A stretch of DNA of 64,000 nucleotides, from contig NZ_CP089981.1 of assembly GCF_021389975.1 (NCBI RefSeq), positions 124,001 through 188,000 of the forward strand. The letters are read 5' to 3'. Every line of letters begins with the position of its first letter. The first letter of the stretch is position 1. Below, piece by piece: positions 42,790-51,005 of this stretch. The stretch is from Fulvivirga ulvae. Its GTDB lineage: Bacteria; Bacteroidota; Bacteroidia; Cytophagales; Cyclobacteriaceae. The position numbers and the translations under genes are program-made. The notes below the pieces were generated by a model. It was not told where the DNA came from. It saw only the letters and a list, made by a program, of their open reading frames with translations, and did no database searches.

Positions 42790-45198
42790 TTATTCATTCC
42801 TCAACGTGTCCACAGGATTCATGAGTGCAGCTTTAACCGACTGATAGCTGATTGTGATAAGTGAAAGCAGCAAAGCCAGAAATATAGCAACCAACACCGG
42901 CAATAACCCAACAGTTACTCTATACTCGAAATCTGACAGCCACTGCGACATGGCATAGTAAGCCAGGGGTGCAGTGATAAGAAATGCAAGTAACACCAAT
43001 CTGGTAAAATCCGTTGATACAAGCAAAAACAAATTGGCTATAGTTGCCCCCAGTACTTTTCTTATACCGATCTCCTTAGTACGCTGCTCTACCGTAAAAG
43101 CCACCAGTCCGAATAATCCTAAACAGGCAATGATGATGGCGAGGCTTGCAAAAAGGGTAAAGATGTCGCCAAGCCTTAATTCATTATCATACAGTTTTTG
43201 ATACTCCTGGTCCAGAAAGCGATAGTCAAATGGACGGTGAGGCACCAACTCTGCCCACAATGCACCTACACTTGCCAGAGTTCGCTCCATATCAGCCGGC
43301 TTGATCCTTATGAGTATTTCATTGTACTGGGCAGGTTCTATAAACAGTACCAGGGGGTTTATCTTGTTTTTTAAAGATGAAAAATGAAAGTCGCTGAGCA
43401 CACCTTTTACTATACCATTCCGTCCGTTCAGCATTGCCCTGCGCCCTACTATATCTTCAGGGGAAAGCAATATTTGCCTGGCCAGCTCTTCATTGACCAA
43501 AAAGCTGTATTCCCTGTCATTGCTGTCTTCCCTGGTCGATCGCTCGGTATCCGCTTCCGTAAAAGGTTTACCTTCAATCATCTCCATTCCAAGGTTTGAA
43601 ACAAAATCCTTATCCACCGTAACGGCGTTAACAGACAGAGTCTTCTCGCCTTCCATGCCTTCTACATGTATACTATAGCCTCCATTAATGTTTGCCGGAT
43701 TTTCAGAGACTATGGATACCCCTAATACATCCGGCTTTGCCTCCAACTGCTGTTTTATTCGCTCAAAGTTTTTATTTACTTCCTTGTCGGTAGATATTAC
43801 CAGCACATTTTCCTTATTGTACCCCAGTTTCTTATCTCTCATAAAATTAAGCTGCTTATAGATCACCAGTGTACCTATAATCAGAAATATGGATATGGAA
43901 AACTGCACCACCACAAGCATTTTTCTCAGGAGGTTACCTTTGGCTGATCTCCTGAAGCTGCCCTTAAGTACATCGCCAGGCTGGAAAGATGCCAGGCTAA
44001 GCGCAGGATATGCCCCTGCCAACAGGCTGACCACGATAACAATAGCAGAGAGCCCTGTCAAAATATTAGGAGCCAGCAGGTGATCCGTGGTCAATGTTTT
44101 ACCCGTAAAGGCATTAAACGGCCCTAATACCATGCTTACTATAACAATAGAAATAGCCGTGGCAAGCAATGTAATGATCACCGATTCGCCCATAAATTGA
44201 TAAAAGAGTTGCTTTTTAAAAGCGCCCATTACTTTTCTCATGCCTACTTCACGCGCACGGTCAGCAGATCTCGCAGTGGCCAGGTTCATATAATTGATAC
44301 AAGCTATTAAAAGAATGAGAATACCTATTACAGTAAAAATGTAAACATTTTCTATGCTTCCCTGTGGCTCCATTTCCGCCTGCACATCAGAGTATAAGTG
44401 AATATCAGTAATTGGCATAAGGTCATAAGAAAAACTATAACCAGAGCTGGCAAACTCTTCTCCAAGCTGTGCCGTCACAAATGTGGTAATCTCCTTTTCA
44501 AGCTTATGCTGGCTTGCAGTATTTTCAAAAACGATATAGGTAGCATAATTGGCGCTGTACCATGTCTCACTTTTGGAGGCATTAAGACTATAAAATGAGG
44601 CCAGAAAATCAAAATGAAAATGTGAGTTATTCGGGGTATCCTCAACTACACCCGTCACCTGAAAATCCTGCGTATTATTGATCTTAAGTACCTTACCCAT
44701 TGGGTTCGTATCACCAAAATACTTTTTTGCTGCTGATTCTGTGATTACCAGCGAGTTGGGTTGTACCAGGGCGGTAGATGGGTTACCCTGAATCATTTCG
44801 AAGCTGAATACATTAAAAAATGTACTGTCGGCGTAAAAGAACTTCTTCTCCTGAAATTTCTGCAGATTGTATTGCACCACAACAGGACTAAAGATACTTA
44901 CGTCAAAAAGTCGTGTTCCTGTTTTTACTTCAGAAAATTCTCTGAGAATGCCAGGTAGCAGAGCCGTTGGAGTATTATACATTTTTGCGGAAGAACCCCC
45001 ATATTCATAGGTGGCGTTTACCCTGTAAATATTTTCTGATTGTTCGTGAAAACGGTCATAACTGCGCTCATCAGTTATATAAAGCACTAGTAGCAAACAG
45101 CATGAAAGGCCTACAGCCAGGCCGAAAATATTGATAAATGAATAGCCAGATTTGTTTATAAGGTTTCTGACTGCAATTTTAAAGTAGTTTTTGAACAT
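42790..45198 (-). CDS. FtsX-family ABC transporter permease
   Basis: This 802-residue permease begins MFKNYFKIAVRNLINKSGYS. A first helix (about 20-42), a MacB-type periplasmic domain, three helices with RAREVGMRKVMGAFKKQL, a second periplasmic domain, and a second FtsX set with QRTKEIGIRKVLGATIANL follow. The protein ends in the usual AALMNPVDTLRNE. The frame extends upstream but family alignment favours the ATG at 45198. Unlike the gene at 17786 it has no prefix domain or PadR partner. No ATPase is nearby. It is convergent with the carotenoid operon, only 25 nt apart. Confidence 0.85.
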   Translation of the reverse strand: MFKNYFKIAVRNLINKSGYSFINIFGLAVGLSCCLLLVLYITDERSYDRFHEQSENIYRVNATYEYGGSSAKMYNTPTALLPGILREFSEVKTGTRLFDVSIFSPVVVQYNLQKFQEKKFFYADSTFFNVFSFEMIQGNPSTALVQPNSLVITESAAKKYFGDTNPMGKVLKINNTQDFQVTGVVEDTPNNSHFHFDFLASFYSLNASKSETWYSANYATYIVFENTASQHKLEKEITTFVTAQLGEEFASSGYSFSYDLMPITDIHLYSDVQAEMEPQGSIENVYIFTVIGILILLIACINYMNLATARSADRAREVGMRKVMGAFKKQLFYQFMGESVIITLLATAISIVIVSMVLGPFNAFTGKTLTTDHLLAPNILTGLSAIVIVVSLLAGAYPALSLASFQPGDVLKGSFRRSAKGNLLRKMLVVVQFSISIFLIIGTLVIYKQLNFMRDKKLGYNKENVLVISTDKEVNKNFERIKQQLEAKPDVLGVSIVSENPANINGGYSIHVEGMEGEKTLSVNAVTVDKDFVSNLGMEMIEGKPFTEADTERSTREDSNDREYSFLVNEELARQILLSPEDIVGRRAMLNGRNGIVKGVLSDFHFSSLKNKINPLVLFIEPAQYNEILIRIKPADMERTLASVGALWAELVPHRPFDYRFLDQEYQKLYDNELRLGDIFTLFASLAIIIACLGLFGLVAFTVEQRTKEIGIRKVLGATIANLFLLVSTDFTRLVLLAFLITAPLAYYAMSQWLSDFEYRVTVGLLPVLVAIFLALLLSLITISYQSVKAALMNPVDTLRNE

Positions 45199-45282
45199 AG
45201 CACCGGAGTTTTTGATGAATAAAAGCAATTTCTCAACACCTGTCAACTCTTAATAAGACACAGTTACTCCAGAAAGGTTGCA

Positions 45283-45786
45283 TTATTGCCAGGTATAAGT
45301 ATCTAATAATATTTTATAGCCCTCATCAGTATATTTCCATATTAAAATAAAATCAACTTCACTGGTATTCTCCTTTCCGTCCCGCATGGTGGTCAACTTC
45401 GAATGACCCAACTGATACACCAATTGTTGATTGTTGTCGATATCAATTCCTTGCGCCCTCCACTCCGGAGGCTTGTTTTTCAGTGCCTTCCAGTATTCAT
45501 TGTCGTAAATAGATTTCTCATCTTTTGTCACTTCTATTACCTCAAGCTCCCATTTAACAGGATTCTTTATACTGGTCCAGGATTCATCTATATTGGCTCT
45601 GGTGGTAATTGTTTTATCTCCGGGGCTGATCAGGTAGGCATCATCGAGATAAAAACCTGCTACCTTCTGAAGCTCACCGGCATTAAATGCTTCTTCCATC
45701 TGTTTATTGAGCCGCTTTATCGTATCATCGGCCTCATCCTGAGGCAAAACAAAGGCAATAATGAATGACAACAAAAAGTAATTCAT
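45283..45786 (-). CDS. Secreted SnoaL/DUF4440-like protein
   Basis: The 167-residue protein has a short signal-like N-terminus (MNYFLLSFIIAFVLPQ) and then a SnoaL/DUF4440 cone-shaped fold: IKRLNKQMEEAFNAGELQKVAGFYLDDAYLI...GDKTITTRANI and a C-terminal WKYTDEGYKILLDTY. Such domains bind small hydrophobic ligands or act as enzymes. Function is unknown. It is divergent from the FabH-type gene, with an inverted repeat between them that could serve both. Confidence 0.7.
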   Translation of the reverse strand: MNYFLLSFIIAFVLPQDEADDTIKRLNKQMEEAFNAGELQKVAGFYLDDAYLISPGDKTITTRANIDESWTSIKNPVKWELEVIEVTKDEKSIYDNEYWKALKNKPPEWRAQGIDIDNNQQLVYQLGHSKLTTMRDGKENTSEVDFILIWKYTDEGYKILLDTYTWQ

Positions 45787-45850
45787 ATCTGGTAATTTTT
45801 ATTTAACAATATACATATAAAACAGGTATTATATAGAGAACCTATAAGCC

Positions 45851-45882
45851 TAACTAACATTAGTTAATTTTAGTTATATTTG
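45851..45882 (+). promoter_or_regulatory. Promoter and inverted repeat before the FabH-type gene
   Basis: TAACTAA (45851-45857) and TTAGTTA (45860-45866) form an inverted repeat with a 2-nt centre, directly upstream of TATATTTG (45875-45882), a good -7 box 24 nt from the start codon. The repeat spans the expected -33 region, a position suited to a repressor of fatty-acid type genes (inference). Confidence 0.5.
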
Positions 45883-45905
45883 ATGCTTTAAAAAATTATA
45901 TTTAA

Positions 45906-46904
45906 ATGCGCTATTCGAAAATTGCCGGAGTTGGTCATTATGTACCTGAGAGAGTGGTCACAAACGATGACCTGTCCAAGTTAATGGACACCAATAATGA
46001 ATGGATCATCGAAAGAACCGGTATCCGCGAAAGAAGGTTTATTGACTCTAAAAAAGATACAGTAGCCAACATGGCTGCAAAAGCAACCCATATGGCACTG
46101 GAACGTGCCAACTTAAAAGTTGAAGACATTGATTTCATTGTGCTTGCTACTATAACGCCTGACTATTTCTTTCCTGGCTCAGGAGTGCTTTTGCAACGCG
46201 AGCTCGGCTTAGAATCCATAGGAGCACTTGATATCAGGAATGCCTGCTCCGGTTTTATATATGCTCTGTCTACGGCAGATCAGTTTATCAAAACAGGGAT
46301 GTACAAAAACATTCTGGTCATCGGTGCTGAAATACAATCCACAGCCCTTGACCTTACCACCCGCGGCAGGGGCACGGCCGTGATCTTTGGCGATGGTGCT
46401 GGTGCAGTAGTTTTGCAGCCGTCAGAAAAGCCCGGTATACTATCTTCTCACTTACACTCTGATGGCCGGTATGCGGAAGAACTCTATGTTAAGGATCCCG
46501 GTAGCAGTCGCCCGCACGAAGAGAGGCAACCAGAGCAGATACTGGATACGTCTACATTTAAAGTGCATATGAACGGCAACATGGTTTTTAAACATGCCGT
46601 TGTACGCTTTCATGAAGTAATTATGGAGGCCCTGGATGCCAATAATTTAACAAAGGATGATATTGACCTGTTAATACCCCATCAGGCTAACCTCAGAATC
46701 AGCAATTACATCCAGCAAAAGCTTGGATTACCTGAAGAAAAGTTGTATAATAACATTATGAGATATGGCAATACCACTGCCGGCTCTATTCCGATCGCTA
46801 TGAGCGAGGCTTGGGGAGAAGGAAAAATAAAAGATGATGATCTGATTTGTATGGCGGCTTTCGGAAGTGGATTTACATGGGCTTCTTCACTTATTAAATG
46901 GTAA
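45906..46904 (+). CDS. fabH: 3-oxoacyl-ACP synthase III (KAS III family)
   Basis: The 332-residue thiolase-fold protein has the full KAS III triad: C114 in RNACSGFIYA, H259 in LLIPHQANLR and N289 in MRYGNTTAGS. The GERTGI-type motif near residue 40 (IIERTGIRERRF) and the closing CMAAFGSGFTWASSLIKW are also typical. It starts fatty-acid chains by condensing an acyl-CoA with malonyl-ACP. No other fab genes are adjacent, and Bacteroidota commonly carry several KAS III copies, so this may be a specialised paralog. A small gene follows 7 nt later. Confidence 0.9.
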   Translation: MRYSKIAGVGHYVPERVVTNDDLSKLMDTNNEWIIERTGIRERRFIDSKKDTVANMAAKATHMALERANLKVEDIDFIVLATITPDYFFPGSGVLLQRELGLESIGALDIRNACSGFIYALSTADQFIKTGMYKNILVIGAEIQSTALDLTTRGRGTAVIFGDGAGAVVLQPSEKPGILSSHLHSDGRYAEELYVKDPGSSRPHEERQPEQILDTSTFKVHMNGNMVFKHAVVRFHEVIMEALDANNLTKDDIDLLIPHQANLRISNYIQQKLGLPEEKLYNNIMRYGNTTAGSIPIAMSEAWGEGKIKDDDLICMAAFGSGFTWASSLIKW

Positions 46905-46911
46905 TATTTGT

Positions 46912-47139
46912 ATGAAAACATCTATATACAACCCCAGTACTTTAGAAGTAGAAATAGCACAGGCTATTGAAAACATGCAGGATAGCCTGCAAAAACAGCT
47001 GCCCTCTGGCACAAAAATTGTGGGAATCGAGAACAGAATTGCGGAGGACAATCCTCTTGTAAAACTGTTTCTGGAGGATAACGATGGAGACCCACATGAA
47101 GTGGTACTCAAAATAATTCAAACTCCAGATAAGTTTTAA
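46912..47139 (+). CDS. Small conserved hypothetical protein downstream of fabH
   Basis: The 75-residue protein (MKTSIYNPSTLEVEIAQAIE...) is hydrophilic and helix-rich, with an acidic centre (FLEDNDGDPHEVVLKIIQ). The ATG at 46912, 7 nt after the fabH stop, is chosen over an in-frame start inside fabH. No domain is recognised. Its tight coupling to fabH suggests a partner or regulator of that enzyme, but this is inference only. Confidence 0.65.
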   Translation: MKTSIYNPSTLEVEIAQAIENMQDSLQKQLPSGTKIVGIENRIAEDNPLVKLFLEDNDGDPHEVVLKIIQTPDKF

Positions 47140-47211
47140 TGACCAAAGTTGGATTTTAACTTAAGAATCAATCAGTTCTAAAATTCAATTTTTTAACTTA
47201 AACCATTATCT

Positions 47212-47922
47212 ATGAGAACCCTTTTATTGGCTATGCTTTTTACTTTAGCGTATTCCATAGCCTTTTCGCAAACCACAAACCAGGAGACTTCCATCCTGGA
47301 CAGAAACGTCAATCCAGGACAGGTTATCAATGAACTTCCTTTGCCTCCTCCAGGTATGGAAGGCAGTTTTTACCTGAACGAAAACTGGTTGGTTGGCGAT
47401 TTTACCATTACCAACAGTGATAAGCTTTATAAAAATTTTCCGTTGAGGTATGATCTTAAAAACCAGCTACTGGAGATAGAGAACGACAACAAAACTAAAG
47501 TTTGTACACTTCCGGTATTAAAGACTTTTTCATATAGAAATCATAATAATGAGATTGAGAGCTATGTTAATACTGATCTTATTGATGATGCCAACAAAAT
47601 TTTACCAAAATCAATTGCTCAGGTACTGTTTGAGGATAAGCTGATGTTAATAGGCGTACCTTACGTAGAGGTAAAGGACCCAACCTATGTACAAGCCATT
47701 GACATGGGTAACCGGAACAAGCAGATTCTGAAGAAAATTGATTACTATGTAGTGAACAATGCCAGGGCACATAAAGTCATAGGTTCTTCCTTTAAGAAGA
47801 ACGAAGGTATTTTTGGCAACAAGAAAACTGATGTGGAAAATTTCATAAAGGAGAATAAGCTAAAGTTTAATAAGGAAGATGATTTGGTGAAAATATTTAA
47901 CTATTACAATTCTCTTATTTAA
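47212..47922 (+). CDS. Secreted protein of unknown function
   Basis: The 236-residue protein has a signal peptide (MRTLLLAMLFTLAYSIAFSQ). It then has a mixed alpha/beta sequence with GSFYLNENWLVGDFTITNSDKLY and several strand-like stretches (LRYDLKNQLLEIE...KVCTLPVLKTFSY). It resembles exported proteins of Bacteroidota that begin with a small barrel-like domain, but I cannot name a family. It is transcribed in the same direction as fabH after a 72-nt gap and ends before a strong terminator. Confidence 0.65.
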   Translation: MRTLLLAMLFTLAYSIAFSQTTNQETSILDRNVNPGQVINELPLPPPGMEGSFYLNENWLVGDFTITNSDKLYKNFPLRYDLKNQLLEIENDNKTKVCTLPVLKTFSYRNHNNEIESYVNTDLIDDANKILPKSIAQVLFEDKLMLIGVPYVEVKDPTYVQAIDMGNRNKQILKKIDYYVVNNARAHKVIGSSFKKNEGIFGNKKTDVENFIKENKLKFNKEDDLVKIFNYYNSLI

Positions 47923-47941
47923 TTACAAGATTTTATATATC

Positions 47942-47969
47942 AAAAAGGCAGCAAAAGCTGCCTTTTTTT
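47942..47969 (+). terminator. Rho-independent terminator
   Basis: GGCAGC (47947-47952) and GCTGCC (47957-47962) form a perfect stem around AAAA, flanked by AAAAA before and TTTTTTT after. It lies 20 nt after the stop of the secreted protein gene. Confidence 0.95.
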
Positions 47970-48312
47970 GTTTATCATTAACGTGTGCGATTCATACATC
48001 CCAATATCTGAATATTGCCAAACAGGGCTGCATTTACGGGAAGGGCATCCTGACCAGTGCCTAACCTTCAGACCTTTGCCGGAGCATTGATACGCACGGA
48101 AAGCTATTAACTTCTATCCATTGCCCCTGTCAAGCTACAGAACAGTTACGCTTTACTTAATTTCAGAAGTTTGTTAAAGCCGCAATTTAGCTCTGTTCGC
48201 TGCCTGCTCTAAACAAATTGGACACAATCAAAAGAGTGTGTACGGAGTAGTAAATAAAGAACTTCAAACCCGGGAACAGATCAGTAAAAGCAAGCTTGGT
48301 CAGGTCGGTCAA
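47970..48312. other. Intergenic stretch without a recognisable gene
   Basis: No ORF with convincing coding character is seen on either strand. A block around 48160-48186, CAGAAGTTTGTTAAAGC, recurs with one or two changes at 58789-58805 and partly at 25064-25078, suggesting a short dispersed motif. Confidence 0.4.
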
Positions 48313-48345
48313 TAAAAAAAGGACTACACAAGAAGTGCAGCCCTT
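48313..48345 (-). terminator. Terminator of the Sus-type operon
   Basis: On the minus strand AAAGGGCTGCAC-TTCTT-GTGTAGTCCTTT forms a hairpin with two mismatches, followed by TTTTATT. It lies 23 nt after the stop codon of the last gene of the operon at 48368. Confidence 0.8.
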
Positions 48346-48367
48346 TATACAAACAATATAACTAACT

Positions 48368-49330
48368 TTAATTTGGAGTAATGGTAAAAGTAAACTGAAT
48401 ACCTGCTAACCCGCAACAGGAGGTGGCATCATAAGTAATATCGAAAGTAATAACTCCTGTATCAGGATCATATGTGGTTCCCGGCCCCTGTACATATATT
48501 ACCTGGGTAGGGAAATCTACCGATCCCGGTGTGATGGTAATCACCTCACATATCTCACTAAAAGCTAATCCAATAGGAAAATCAGGCCCGAAGATATCAA
48601 GTGTACCATCGCTCAACTGATAGACACCGCCCGAACCGGTAACCGTTACCGGCTGAGGCGACCTGAAATTGGACGGGTCAATACTGGATGAAACCAACTC
48701 TGCTGTATAACTTCCTGCCAGATTTGAAGGACAGGTAACAAGGTAAACAAGATTCATTACCAGGCCAGGCTGGTTGGCAAAACTAGGGCTGAACGCTATA
48801 GTAGGTGTACCATCAACGCTGGTAACAAAACCAGGCAATTTTCGACCATCCTCAAAATTGAAACCTGCCGTGATCTGAAACTGGTCTCCGAGTTCCAATG
48901 AGTCTCTGGCAATCACACCTGCATCAAATGCACCGATCAGGTCATCGGCATTTAAAGTTAGTGTAGCTGGCCATGAAGTTAATGTAGAAATCAGACCTGT
49001 ATGTTTTTCTCCATTGGCTCGTGTCCAAAGCACTTCGATATCTACAGAATTCACCGGTGCAAATTCAAGGTTACCATCGAGCTTGCCTGATCCTTGCGTA
49101 AGGCCGTCACTTCCCTGCTGCAGGTCATTTCTCAAGTCTACGGAAAATTCCAGGTTAACATTATCAAGATTGGTCAGGTTAATAAACCCGTCATCATTCT
49201 CCGTCGTGGTAAAGTTAGCTATGGCTCCCTTCGGAGTGTCCTCAAGCTTAAATTTGATAGCATCTTCATCCTCGCAGGCAGAAGCCACTATGGCAAGCCC
49301 CACAACTATATATTTTAAAAATCCTTTCAT
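48368..49330 (-). CDS. Lipoprotein of the SusCD operon
   Basis: This 320-residue protein begins with a lipoprotein signal (MKGFLKYIVVGLAIVASAC, lipid-modified C19). Beta-rich domains follow: an N-terminal part with FTTTENDDGFINLTNLDNVNLEF and a C-terminal part ending ATSCCGLAGIQFTFTITPN. The position after SusD suggests a surface accessory that binds the imported substrate, comparable to SusE/SusF, but no carbohydrate-binding module is recognised. It follows susD by 21 nt and ends the operon. Confidence 0.75.
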   Translation of the reverse strand: MKGFLKYIVVGLAIVASACEDEDAIKFKLEDTPKGAIANFTTTENDDGFINLTNLDNVNLEFSVDLRNDLQQGSDGLTQGSGKLDGNLEFAPVNSVDIEVLWTRANGEKHTGLISTLTSWPATLTLNADDLIGAFDAGVIARDSLELGDQFQITAGFNFEDGRKLPGFVTSVDGTPTIAFSPSFANQPGLVMNLVYLVTCPSNLAGSYTAELVSSSIDPSNFRSPQPVTVTGSGGVYQLSDGTLDIFGPDFPIGLAFSEICEVITITPGSVDFPTQVIYVQGPGTTYDPDTGVITFDITYDATSCCGLAGIQFTFTITPN

Positions 49331-49351
49331 AATATTCTATTTAATAGGTGA

Positions 49352-50995
49352 TCAATTAGCATCCCAAAACACTTTGTATGTAGTAGGATTCTTCTGCTCA
49401 GGCGAATTAGGGTTCAGGTTCAGGTCCTGATCTCTCCAGGGCAACGAAACCAGGAAATTTCTAGCAGAAATGGTCGTAGCCGCAAAAGGCCCTGTATCAT
49501 TATTGGGATCAAATAGCACCGGGTAGCCCCTTCTTCTGTAGTCGTTGTACTGATCGATGGAATTACCAAAACTCGCCAGCCATTTTTCAGTCAAAATGAT
49601 CTCCAGTCTTCTGTCATCGCTACCTGCATTATCATATTGTGTTAAAACAGCAGTTATGTAGGCATCCCGGTCGGCATCTGATATGTTAGGGATCGTCTGA
49701 CTACTAGAAGTGTTATCCACAATCTGATTTACCTTGGCAAAAGCCGCGATCATAGCATCTTCCAGTAATTGCTTCGGATCTTTGGCAATCACCCCGTCAA
49801 GCGCCAGTTCTGCTTCTATAAACAGGCGGCTGTAATAAGGCAATATTCTTTCAGGTACATCACCTGCCCCGGTATTTAACGTCACTGCTCCTCCTGCTCC
49901 ATCGTCATATTTGCCACCGGCAGGATACAGGCCAAGCACGGAACTGGACCTGTCCTGATTCTGAGCCTGATTAGGGTGCGTGGAACCAAAATGTATGGAC
50001 AGGAACTGACCGTCTAAATACTCCCACGGATTCTGCGGAGATGCTCCCGGGGCCAGCTGGTTATAGATATAGTATGGCTCTCTCGGATCCTGAATACCCG
50101 TAAATATGTCGGGGTTCTGCCCTGTCATGATCTGGTATAGCCAAATGCTGATGTAATAAGTTTTAGTAGCACTGGCATAGTCTGTTATAAATGCAGGATG
50201 CCTGTTATCAGGACTGGTTGAAACTCCATACCACATCTCAAAGTCCTCATCCTGACTCGCGATCAGATCGTCTTCATTAATCAGTGCCACAATTTGGGCT
50301 TCTGCATCTGGTATAACATTTACACCTCTCACCTGGTTAAGAAGTTTCAACTTAATGGTTTTTGCAGCCTTTCTCCATAAATCAATATCACCTCCGTAGA
50401 TCAGGTCATCCGAACCAGGTACATTTTGGTTTTCAGCTTCTGTATTGGCCATGTCAGCCATCCCCTCGTTCAGCAAGGCTATAATCTGAGGGTATATTAC
50501 CGCATCATCGTCAAATGCAGGAAACCGAATATCCGGCATGCTATTGGCCTCACTAAAAGGTACATCGCCCCATACATCCACAAGTACACTGTAGGTATAA
50601 GCTTTTAATATTTTGGCTATGCCTACATATTGCAAATCGCCACTCTCCGTACCTGTCTCAATCATGTACCGGATATCTTCAAGGGCAATGTCGTAAAATG
50701 CCTGCCATGAAGTGGTGATGGCAAAGTCACTACCCTGCGTACCATACTGGTCAGGGGTCGCTCTGCGGGTAACCTGATGCATGAACACTCCCAGGTGAGA
50801 GGTAAGACCTCCGTTAGAAAGCCCCACGGAATTGACAATGTTCAACTGTGAATTAGTCAGTAATTGGTTTAGCGGAGCAGTTGTAGGGTTATTCGGGTCT
50901 GTATTGATATCAAAATAGTCGTTACAACTAAATGAGAAGAGCAACAAGACCGCACAAACTACAACCCGCATATATCTATTGAATAATTTTTTCAT
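49352..50995 (-). CDS. susD: SusD/RagB-family nutrient-binding lipoprotein
   Basis: The 547-residue lipoprotein has a lipobox at LLLFSFSC and then NDYFDINTDPNNPTTAP, a common SusD N-terminus of the SusD-like group 2 (SusD/RagB with DPNNP). TPR-like helical pairs include YVGIAKILKAYTYSVLVDVWGDVPFSEA. The C-terminus carries the ILTEKWLASFGNSIDQYNDYRRRGYP signature. It caps the SusC transporter at the cell surface and binds the substrate. It starts 10 nt after susC. The substrate is not indicated; no glycoside hydrolase is nearby, so a peptide or other oligomer is possible. Confidence 0.93.
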   Translation of the reverse strand: MKKLFNRYMRVVVCAVLLLFSFSCNDYFDINTDPNNPTTAPLNQLLTNSQLNIVNSVGLSNGGLTSHLGVFMHQVTRRATPDQYGTQGSDFAITTSWQAFYDIALEDIRYMIETGTESGDLQYVGIAKILKAYTYSVLVDVWGDVPFSEANSMPDIRFPAFDDDAVIYPQIIALLNEGMADMANTEAENQNVPGSDDLIYGGDIDLWRKAAKTIKLKLLNQVRGVNVIPDAEAQIVALINEDDLIASQDEDFEMWYGVSTSPDNRHPAFITDYASATKTYYISIWLYQIMTGQNPDIFTGIQDPREPYYIYNQLAPGASPQNPWEYLDGQFLSIHFGSTHPNQAQNQDRSSSVLGLYPAGGKYDDGAGGAVTLNTGAGDVPERILPYYSRLFIEAELALDGVIAKDPKQLLEDAMIAAFAKVNQIVDNTSSSQTIPNISDADRDAYITAVLTQYDNAGSDDRRLEIILTEKWLASFGNSIDQYNDYRRRGYPVLFDPNNDTGPFAATTISARNFLVSLPWRDQDLNLNPNSPEQKNPTTYKVFWDAN

Positions 50996-51005
50996 CGTTG
51001 TAAGT

